From NCBI RefSeq assembly GCF_051622035.1, contig NC_135365.1, positions 11,078,001 to 11,142,000 on the forward strand: 64,000 bases of DNA, written 5' to 3'. Position numbers and translations under genes: made by a program. Shown piece by piece: positions 1 through 49,322 of the stretch (the stretch's first letter is position 1; every line of letters starts with the position of its first letter). The notes under the pieces are model-generated. The model saw only the letters and a list, made by a program, of their open reading frames with translations. It was not told the origin of the DNA and did no database searches. The DNA is from Arctopsyche grandis (taxonomy: Eukaryota > Arthropoda > Insecta > Trichoptera > Hydropsychidae).

Positions 1-1146
1 CGCTGAAATTTTGCTTAATTTAATCTGTTTCCTGAAACCACCTAATTTCTTACCTGTTGAGGTTAGAACCGAACTAATTACAGTGTTCAATTCCTCGATG
101 TCTGCTTCTGGGTTTAATTTCCCGTATCGATTTCCAAGTTCGAGTTCGAATTCCTTTTTCCTAGACCTTAGTTGAGCGAAATCTGGAGAGTTACTGCATC
201 CTTTTATTAATTTCCTACGTTCGCAATTTATATTAATGGCCATCTTGGCACGGACTAATCTGTGATCGCTGCCTATATCTACTTTACTTAAAACACTAAC
301 GTCTTTAACGGAGTGCAGGGCATTTGTTAGGATGAAATCGATCTCGTTTCTGTCTCCTTTAGGACTCTCCCAAGTCCACTTATTGTTGGTGTTTTTCCTG
401 AAAAATGAATTAGTGATGAAGAGCCTGTTGTGTTCTGCGAATTCTATGAGGCGATCGCCTCTGTCGTTTCTTTGGCCGGTACCAAAATTGCCTACTGCTC
501 TTTCTGTGTTTGCCTTTTGTCCTATTTTTGCGTTAAAGTCGCCCATGATTATTTTAAAGTGGTGGCGGCTATTATCGTATGCGCCCTGTAGTTTTTCGTA
601 GAAGTCTTCTATTTCCTCGTCTGGGTGGCTAGATGTGGGGGCGTACACTTGGAAGATTTGACAAGTGTACCTGCTCGAGATTCTTAATACTACATAGCAT
701 ATACGTTCCGATATGTCGTTTATTTCTATAATATTTCTTTCTATTCTCTTATTGATAAGAAACCCTACTCCTCCTATTCTACCATTTGGTAGCCCTCTCC
801 AGTAGAGACAGTTACCACTTTTTAGGATTATTTGGTTTTCCTGTTTTCGTCTTACTTCGCTAAGTCCTACTAAATCCCATTTGATACTTTCTAGTTCATT
901 CTCTAATGCAAGCACACTTCCTTCACTCGATAACGTTCTTACATTGTACGTGGCTAAATACAGGTTTCTATTAGCTAAGCTATCATCCATCGTCACTCTT
1001 ACCTTGTTGGAGGTTTGGATATTATTTTTCTCGCATTTATCCAAGATGTGTTGAGAAAAAGGCGGTACTTGAGAGAGATTTCCATTCAAGGAGTGAGTTC
1101 TTACCGCCATAAACTCTTCTCTGTGGTCAGCTTTGACATATAGTCA
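1..1146 (-). mobile_element. RTE-type non-LTR retrotransposon, 5' part with endonuclease
   Basis: On the minus strand a frame is open from a stop near 1147 to the window edge; the first ATG is at 1108-1110, giving about 370 codons with no stop. It encodes an apurinic-like endonuclease (EEP fold), which nicks target DNA for target-primed reverse transcription. Visible motifs in order: ATYNVRTL, the strand with catalytic Glu (GLSEVRR), QVYAPTS, the catalytic MGDFNAKIG block, and the C-terminal IGSDHRLVRAK with the catalytic Asp-His pair. This layout is that of RTE/BovB-like elements, often annotated as craniofacial development protein 2-like. The reverse transcriptase would lie to the left, outside the window. 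The uninterrupted frame suggests a fairly young copy; the 5' end may be truncated. Confidence 0.88.
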
Positions 1147-1150
1147 TTCT

Positions 1151-3123
1151 AGGTATCACTTGGATCACTTATGAGTTATTACATGCCATTTAACAGGGTT
1201 ACTTTGTAAGTGAAAGTAGTTAGTTATGATAATAATAGATTAGCAATTGTTATACTACTTTTTTACAGATCTTTATCGTGAGACGCCTCTTTGGAGACAA
1301 CGGATTTATATATGTGAGTGCGGTTTGCAATTTAATATTTTAATAATAACTTTAGTAAAGTATATAAAATTACACGAATTACTTTAATATAATTTAAATA
1401 TGAAAAAGAACTGATAGACAGTTGGGAAACACCGTTTCTGTTTGCTATTATTCTATTAAGTAAAGTTCGTTAAAGATTTTTGGCTGGAAGCAATTATGTG
1501 GAAGATTTATTGCTTCTGTGGGACCGACTTGGCTGGCGAAGGACCCTTTTTTTGTATTCAGGTAGGGAGATGTATCTCGTTTGACACCGATTTGACACAA
1601 AAATTAGCACAAAATTTTTCGAAATAACTGATATAAAACCGCTTTTTACGACCGATTTGCTGTTTATTTTTACACATAAATTATACTAGGATGCAATTAG
1701 TAAAATAAGTGATTAGATGGTTAAGTTAAATTTCGTGCAATAGCCGGGTTTAAGCGAGTAATAGCGGGAGGAACGCAGAAGCACGTCCTCCTCACATGAC
1801 ACGAAAGACCGAACTCCGGAAAGTGAATAAGCGGAGATAAATAGAGAGATCGCGCATCATCATCACGAAAGTATGCAGAGCGGGGTGGCGGGTGGCGAAT
1901 GGCCGGCTCACACACGTGCCACAACACAACACACCTGTCTGATGTGTGCTCGTGTTCGTGTTCGTGTTCGTGTGCATGCCTTGTGGAGTGTAGTGTTGTG
2001 TTGTGTTGTGTTGTTTGCATTCGCATCGGTATTCGTGGTCGACTGGTCTCGCTCGCTAGTTCAGGTGTGAATTTGCCGGTACGCGTGTACGAGTCACGGG
2101 GTTGGTACACGTGTCTGCCAATGCACCCAACGCTAAAACCAAATAAAAAGTATTATGTGAAGTGCAAACAAGTTCAAGTGATATTTTTTTCTTAGTAGTG
2201 TGTTTCGTTTTCGGGCATGGAAGTGAGTTCACTGGGAAGTGAAACATCCAAACATGGTTGGTAAATTAATTAACGTATGAAAAGTGTTTTAAACACCGTA
2301 TAAAATAGCATTTCTCCGTTAATCGTGTCGTTGTATTTCCAACAGTAAAATGGATATGAATTCGCATCAAATTTACATATTTTCGTTGTTCATATAGATT
2401 TTTTTTAAATGATTAAAATATAAACTTGATAAAGATATTGTTACCTTTACATGCTATAAAAGACAAATGTAAAAACTATCAAAACCGCTCGAAACGAACA
2501 GTTGCAAATCTGTTCCACGAAAATAAGGTGCTAGTGATTTTATCTTCATAGCACTTGTAAGAACCAAAACTAACGAGTGCGTAAGACAAGTGAAAAGATC
2601 AAGCACAAAGACTGAAATTACTGCATGTGTAGGTAGTAATTTCAGTCTATGTGCTTGATCCAATATTAAAAAATAAATAAAACAAAGAGTAAATATATTT
2701 GTCGTTATCGTTCTGTACGTAAGTTTGAGCGTTCGACGACTAAATACGGATACATTTAGCTTCGCAGCTAGTCAATTTTTATTACATACCTCCTTTACGT
2801 TTCACTTACGATTACAATTCAGAAAAAAGTTTACTTCTTATCCGATCGTTTTCATACTTTGCCATATTGCTCATTTAGGTCATCAATATAAGTAAATGGG
2901 AGCCTCCGCCATTACGATACAGATAAAATATCGTATAAGAAGCATTTCAGGTCCGAAGATTTTTAATCTCGGTGACAGTTAATAGTCATTAATTTTATAC
3001 ACAGATGGCAGTAACAAAATAAAAAATTTATATACAAACTATACAAGAGGTATGTTTTAAAAAAACTATTTTTTTATGGAATTGTTTTAAGATAATTTTT
3101 TACAAACCTCTTTTACGTTTAAC
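1151..3123. other. Upstream flank of Btk29A, no gene seen
   Basis: I see no supportable coding frame here. 1735-2110 is richer in GC and has short tandem GTGTTC and TTGTG runs (about 1949-2012). It could be a transcription start region or 5' UTR exon of the downstream kinase gene, but no core promoter motif stands out. 2580-2660 holds a short hairpin around a pair of inverted TTTCAGTC-type arms. Confidence 0.35.
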
Positions 3124-3307
3124 TTAGGGCCGGGACGCACCGTTCAACTCGCGAACAACTTGGTTGAGGGCGACCAGACCCATGCAATGCAGATAGATGG
3201 GACATGCCACACTCGTCAATTTGTTTGTCGTACACATTTCCATACATTTTTTCGTGTCGCGCAACAAGTCGGCCGACAAAGTTGCACGGTGCGCGGCCCG
3301 GCCCTAA
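3124..3307. mobile_element. Short inverted-repeat element (MITE)
   Basis: The ends are inverted copies: TTAGGGCCGGGACGCACCG on the left, and the reverse complement of the right end reads TTAGGGCCGGGCCGCGCACCG. The 184-bp unit is GC-rich at its ends, has no coding capacity and sits in AT-rich DNA, as expected for a non-autonomous DNA transposon. The outer bases suggest insertion near TTA/TAA, but the target duplication is not clear enough to name a superfamily. Confidence 0.6.
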
Positions 3308-3782
3308 CGATTATTACAAGGTTTTTATTAGTTTCATTACAAACTCGACTTTACGACTATAAATCCCCACATGCACGAGTAGAACACTATATAAACACAA
3401 TGGGCGAACACTGTTAATCTTATACATATATAAAACCATATTTTTAAATATAAAACCGAAACGGCGTCTGTAATTTGTCTCTGATTGGCTGTCGTCAAAG
3501 TCGTTTCTGATTGGCTGGATTAGTCAAAGACGTTTGTGATTCGTCGGTCGTTAAATAATATTATTTTTTTCCGAATTAATTAAATAAAAAACACAAATGA
3601 AGAATTTTTTTCATGATTCGACGGTATTCTCAATAGACTGCATTTCCATTTTCTATTTACCGAGCGAAGCCAGGTAGCACCACTAGTAGGGAATAAACTT
3701 GAAATATAAACAAGTAATTCTGTGTCGCCTTCGATACAATCCTGGTTTATTAAAATGAGAGTGCTGATGAAGAGGAGGTGGG

Positions 3783-3989
3783 ATGAGGAGACGAGGTGTT
3801 GGTGGTGGTGGTGGTGATGATGATGATGATGATGGTGATGATGATGGTGGTGGTGGGTCAGTGTGGTGTTGGCTGCAGTGTCGGATGGTGATGCCGGCTG
3901 TGTGCGGCGGTGGCGGCGGTGGCGGAGGCGGCGGTTCGGCGGGAGCTCCGGCCGCCCCCCCCACCCCTCTCGCGGCGCCCCCCCCTCAG
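3783..3989 (+). CDS. Candidate upstream exon, low-complexity N terminus of Btk29A
   Basis: From ATG 3783 a frame of 69 codons runs to a CAG|GTCAGC splice donor at 3989/3990 and ends in phase 0. The acceptor before Btk29A exon 1 (TTATTTCAG, exon from 4680) also starts in phase 0, with no stop before the known start ATG at 4698. Joining the two would give an N-terminal extension of Gly/Asp runs followed by an Ala/Pro-rich tail. Against this, the DNA is simple GGT/GAT, GGC and CCC repeat, the frame is open largely because of that repetition, and the phase match has a one-in-three chance. A plain 5' UTR exon is equally possible. Confidence 0.25.
3793..3858 (+). repeat. GGT/GAT microsatellite
   Basis: Runs of GGT and GAT triplets directly precede a GGC-rich run (3904-3937) and C-rich DNA (3953-4016). 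Composition switches abruptly from the AT-rich flanks. Confidence 0.9.
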
Positions 3990-4074
3990 GTCAGCCCTCC
4001 CCCTCCCCCCGCCCGCGCGCCTGCGCCCTTCTTTCAGCCCCCCATTCACCATCTGTGTGATGACGTTTGAACGA

Positions 4075-4679
4075 ATTCCACAATAGAGCCTTTCCGCTAC
4101 TAAATAAAGTAAACAATCTCAAATACAACCATCACAACATTCCCCGAGTGCCGCCTTTTCCTCTCTGCCTCGTTTCCTACTGTTCTTCTATTCGGTTTCG
4201 ATTCATTTGTTTCGTCTTTAAATTATTTCACTTTTATTTCAATTTCTTTATTAAAAGACAAAGGAATTAAGTTTTATTATTTGTCATTTATTTCCGATAT
4301 GAAAAAATCAAAATGGATGCTGATTTCTTTTTAATATTTTTATATGCAAAATAATAAATAAATCAAAAATGCGTCAACATTTTACTAATATTTTTTTTTG
4401 TTTCAAAAATTACGAAAAATGATTTTATAAAGTATACATATACATATGATATAATAGAAATGATTTACTACCGAACCTAAAGGAATAAAAAATCATACCT
4501 TAGAAACGTTTCATATTCAATTTTTATTGACAATCATAAATATTACTGACATAAAGGAAAATATAAATTGTTTATTATTTTACATCTGGTTTACGTGTCT
4601 AAAATAGGTTTAAATCTGATCTATGCTTATTGTAACTAATCAGGATTCCGTTTCTTATTTTATATTTTCTTTATTTCAG
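4075..4679 (+). other. Non-coding AT-rich stretch before Btk29A exon 1
   Basis: AT-rich, with no coding frame. It ends in a pyrimidine tract and TTATTTCAG at 4671-4679, a good splice acceptor, so it is probably intron between a 5' UTR exon and the first PH-encoding exon. Confidence 0.5.
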
Positions 4680-4697
4680 AGTTTGATTTTGCAAAAT

Positions 4698-43195
<38,498 letters not shown>

Positions 43196-43198
<3 letters not shown>

Positions 43199-43873
43199 CT
43201 ACCAGCTACGCGTAACTCAGCTTCCTCCCACGATAACACCCCCGTTAGAGAAACAACATCCAAATACAGAGAAGAAATACATTCGCACGACATTCCAAGC
43301 GTGAATTCCAAACAACCTTTGCTCAAGCATAAAGAAGAAAGTCATTCGCAAGATACTTTAGTATCGCACTCGAAGCAAACAATGCAAAAATTGAAAGAAG
43401 AGAGTTACTCTCACGACACCCTGTTGCCGAATTCGAAACATCAACCGCCGAAGCACAAGGAAGACACCCACTTGCTCAACATGATTCAGACGAATTCAAA
43501 GGAATTGAAATACAAAGACGATTGCCAAACGCTCGACACGCTCTCCAGAAGCCATAGGGAGACGTTGCTCCGTCTGCTGAAGCAGTATTCTAACGAATCT
43601 GTGTTGCTCAGAGAACTAGTCACACATTGCCTTTCGGAGAAAAGCAATGGCAGTAAGGTGAATCAATCTGGTCAGTCGCCGGCTAGCAGTAAGATTATCG
43701 ACAGTCCCAGCATTCCGCAATCGCAGTCGCCGCCGCGCACCACTCTGCCCAGGACCAAGAAAAATTCCAACGTGGCGAAGGATTCGTGCGATGTTTGTAT
43801 ATCGTCGTCCCGTCAGCCGCCGTGGCTTATCGATATATGTAAACTAATAGCAGAAAATGCCAAAAAGAAATGA
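43196..43873 (+). CDS. In-frame C-terminal extension of Btk29A (stop-codon readthrough candidate)
   Basis: After TGA-CTA the kinase frame stays open for 224 codons to TGA 43871-43873. The region is visibly richer in GC than the following 3' flank and changes composition exactly at the second stop. It encodes four 21-residue-type repeats (from 43307, 43370, 43433 and 43496, plus a short unit from 43259) with consensus SKxxxxKxKEExHSxDTLxxN, then a helix-like ETLLRLLKQYSNESVLLREL, a Ser/Pro/Gln linker and a Cys/Trp end (CDVCISSSRQPPWLIDICK). Repeats agree in residues while codons differ at silent positions. There is no in-frame ATG near the start (GTG at 43301), and the nearest possible acceptor, CCAG at 43205, gives the wrong phase from exon 13. 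Readthrough is the simplest route; an unseen splice form is the alternative. Confidence 0.75.
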
Positions 43874-44262
43874 TACCTATCATAAGTCATTTAAATGTTT
43901 TAAAATAGTTTGATTTCTTATGTAATGCCGTGCAGTGCGAGTGTTACACCACTCGTCTAACACTCTCCATTGCGTACGTATTGATTAATAAGATAGCTGT
44001 GTGTGTAATATATTTATGTGATTCATTGGTATTTTCATTCCTAATTAATTTTACTTTTCATTTGTTCTTAGGTTTAAATTTGGCGTTTTTCGATTGTTTT
44101 TTTTTTTTTACACCTATACATATATGATTCCAAAATAATAGTATTATCTACTTTGATTCTTGTAAAGATATGTATGATAATTAGACATTGTCCCTAGCAA
44201 TTTTAGTGAAATCTCTTTTCAATACATTTTTATTCTTTTTAGTTTTTATTCCTTTTATATTA
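43874..44262 (+). other. Btk29A 3' UTR, proximal
   Basis: AT-rich, no frame. No AATAAA is seen before the inserted element at 44263; the nearest signals are past it at 44779 and 44796, with another near 45559. Confidence 0.5.
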
Positions 44263-44764
44263 GGTTGTGGCTATTTGCAGGTACTATATCTGCGACAGGC
44301 GCAAAGCCTTCTGCGCATGCGCGTGAACTTATAATCCGATTATAATTTCTTACATTTAATGTATGCTAGACTTGTTAAATCAATCGTTTTCATTATACAT
44401 GAGGCAAATAAACTTTGCACGTTATTATAATAGATTTATATCATTTAGCTAGTTCGCGGCTTGTAAGACTTGTATGTAGTTATTATACGTTGTATATGAT
44501 AATAATTTTCTAACAATTAATAATATCAACTAATTTGGATTATATTTTTTAGTCTACGTAACTTTACGAGTTCGAACTAAATTCTAAGAGGCTTAAAACA
44601 AAATTTTAACCGTAAACACGCTGACAGTGACAGTTCACGCGCATGCGCAGAAGGCTTTGCGCCTGTCGCAGATATAGTACCTGCAAATAGCCAATAATTC
44701 GCAGATATAGTACCTACAAATAGCCAATAATTTGCAGATATAGTACCTGCAAATAGCCACAACC
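44263..44764. mobile_element. TIR element, family A copy 2
   Basis: 502 bp, starts GGTTGTGGCTATTTGCAGG, ends ...AAATAGCCACAACC, perfect 9-bp duplication TTTATATTA (44254-44262 and 44765-44773). The right end has three copies of the 33-bp subunit and the left end one. It lies in the probable 3' UTR of Btk29A and contains its own AATAAA (about 44406). Confidence 0.9.
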
Positions 44765-44773
44765 TTTATATTA

Positions 44774-46725
<1,952 letters not shown>

Positions 46726-46726
46726 G

Positions 46727-47065
46727 CTTCATTTTAAATGCCAAATATTTTAAAAAACAATGTTCATTTGTTTTATTTTCAGCCAAATATATATATAAAA
46801 AAAACATAGAAGAGGCTTGTAAATAAAAACAATGTTCTTCATTTTAAATGCCAAATATTTTAAAAAACAATGTTCATTTGTTTTATTTTCAGCCAAATAT
46901 ATATATATAAAAAAAAACATAGAAGAGGCTTGTAAATAAAAACAATGTTCTTCATTTTAAATGCCAAATATTTTAAAAAACAATGTTCATTTGTTTTATT
47001 TTCAGCCAAATATATATATAAAAAAAAACATAGAAGAGGCTTGTAAATAAAAACAATGTTCATCT
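46727..47065. repeat. Three-copy ~112-bp tandem repeat
   Basis: Three nearly identical units with TTCATTTTAAATGCCAAATA, GTTCATTTGTTTTATTTTCA and ACATAGAAGAGGCTTGTAAA, differing mainly in the length of a TATATA-A run. The frames across it are artefacts. Confidence 0.9.
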
Positions 47066-47069
47066 GTTT

Positions 47070-49225
47070 TATTTTAAATTAATCTCTTGAATAACACTAC
47101 AATATGGTACATTAAAACGGAGCTCGCTCACAACTTAAAAAATTAGAACACGGATACAGACGCGTTAGCCATTTTCTAAATCATTCACAATACAATTTCA
47201 TCATCGACGATGATCCAATGACTAAAGCATACTTTACAAATTGACAATAACAGAATCTTAAATACATTTAACATACAAATTAAAATATTCTTCACGGCGT
47301 TTCCCGACTTGTACTCCGTAACTATGAGAAAGGTGCTCTGATTACATACATATAATATATTAGTTTTGAAGAAAATTTCGTTTACAAAATGTTGAATTAC
47401 GCACAGAATCACTTTGGAACAACTCGCCCACCGCAGTCATAGTTTCTCCAATTAAATAATTAATGCATTATATTTAGTTTAAGATTAGATATATTCCTGT
47501 TGAAGATTCTGATACTCTTATGTGGACGTACAGCCTCACATAGTCTCATAAAATTTAGCTGTCCAAATAAATAAACGACTTTTTAAATACAAAAATGCCA
47601 CAGCAGCACTGGTATCCACATAATAATGAGACCGTTGCTCTCCTTTTCTGCCAAATCTTGTGTTAAATCGGACTCAAACTGAGGACGGATCCCCCATGTA
47701 TGGGAATTAAATTTCAACGAGTGGATAATTATAAGAAGCTTCCAAATTTACCTCCATGTTTTATTGATCTTTCAGCTTATGATTTATTCCTGTGAGGATA
47801 TCAGAAAGAGCAGGTATATGTATATTCTCATCGAGTAGCTCAAAGAGAAATTCAAACGTTGGGGCCTCAAAAATTAAATATTGTTATGAAAAATCATGGA
47901 TTTGGAAATGTACCTTATTTAATATATAGATATCGTTTTCTACCTGATGAAACAAATCTCCTTACGTTCGATATTTATTGTATATGTTACAGTCTAAGTG
48001 TACATTTCGTTTGTTCATGAACTTAATAGAACTAAACTGGCCAGTTATAATGTATACAAAAGAACAAATTGACAAACGAACTAGTTTGCTCATGCACTAT
48101 AAGTATTCATAGCCACTTGTCCCATCTTCTATGTATGTATGTTTGCTTTCCTTGGGTTGCAGTATTTAAAAAATTAGCGCAAACGGTAATTATAGCAATG
48201 TGTATATTTGAACATAGCTTTTGACTGTTTGCACTTATACTAAAACCAATAGTCCGTGTATGAACAAATTGGAGTGAACACTTGGACTATAACATATATA
48301 TTATATAACATGGAAATTATTTTATTAATAAAAAAAAGTCATTGATTCCTTAACCCTTTGCCCGCGGCAGTAAATATAGCGAACAAGCCCTGCACCTTTT
48401 TCGCGAATTTGGCAATCGAGTTTTCGACCTTAAATACAGATTTTAATATTTACTCAAGTAACCAGATATGTTAATTAAGTATTATTTTAAACAATAAAAT
48501 ACATAATATATCTCGTAGTTTTGGCTTAATTGTCAAATAATTATTCTTCATACAATTGAGACGTATCGTCACCATTGTTCAACAGACGTGACGTCACATA
48601 ATGTTCAGTATGGTTCCACAAAAAACTAATTTTGACTGGTATATATTCATTTTAAGCAAATTGAATAGATGGCATTCAACTCTAAGTAATATATTCAACC
48701 AATTTTGAACCTTAAAACAGTTGAAATAGGCACATATAAGACTCAAAATCCCATGCCAAGTTTAGAAATTCTATGGAAGACAGCCGCGGGCAAACGGTTA
48801 GCATTTATGTACTATGATATTTGTCCCATCATGTAAATATATAAAGTTTGTATAGCATTTAATTCATTTTATCAAAAAAAAAATCTCCCGTTCATTGAAA
48901 AATTTCTGGATCCGTCATTGGCTCAAACTGTCCGATGTGCTAGAAGTAATCATCGCCTCTCATCTCTCAGCATATTTTGAATCCGACTTGCAACATGTTT
49001 TCCAATATGGCTCATAACTGACAACGGTCTCGGTTAAAGCCATTCATTGATATAATTTGTACACAATTTTCGACGCATTTCAAACGCTTCAAACTTTCAG
49101 TAATGCTGTTTTACATTTCACTGAGATTAGTGGCAATATTCGAAATGTTTCTATCTACTAAAATCTATACAGACTGAATTCGGATAAGTACATACAAAAT
49201 AAAAGAATAAAAATTACATTATGAC
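47070..49225. other. Intergenic DNA between the two genes
   Basis: The two genes converge here. No coding frame is supported. It contains family D element 47984-48297 and a Lys/Asn-poor frame fragment near 47800-47950 that I could not assign. Confidence 0.45.
47984..48297. mobile_element. Inverted-repeat MITE, family D
   Basis: Ends ATGTTACAGTCTAAGTGTAC and the inverse of GTGAACACTTGGACTATAACA...T, with inner GTTTGTTCATGAAC-type inverted repeats as at 31087-31291. Confidence 0.7.
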
Positions 49226-49322
49226 CTACATATCTATAGGCAATATATCAGGTATCAGGTGAGCACACAATTCCATCTCCGAGTTGACAAACGTAACCTT
49301 ACTCGACGTGTTTTCATCCAAC
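49226..49322 (-). CDS. CRAL-TRIO gene exon 4
   Basis: 97 nt; acceptor GATGTTTCAG on the minus strand, enters in phase 2. Encodes LDENTSSKVTFVNSEMELC and a short tail ending HLIPDILPIDM, stop TAG. Confidence 0.88.

Noticed and set aside
43199..43210. Alternative splicing to CCAG at 43205 as a way to bypass the TGA
   Set aside because: Exon 13 ends in phase 0, and joining at 43206 puts the tail in the wrong frame, reaching a stop at 43302-43304. An acceptor elsewhere cannot be fully excluded.
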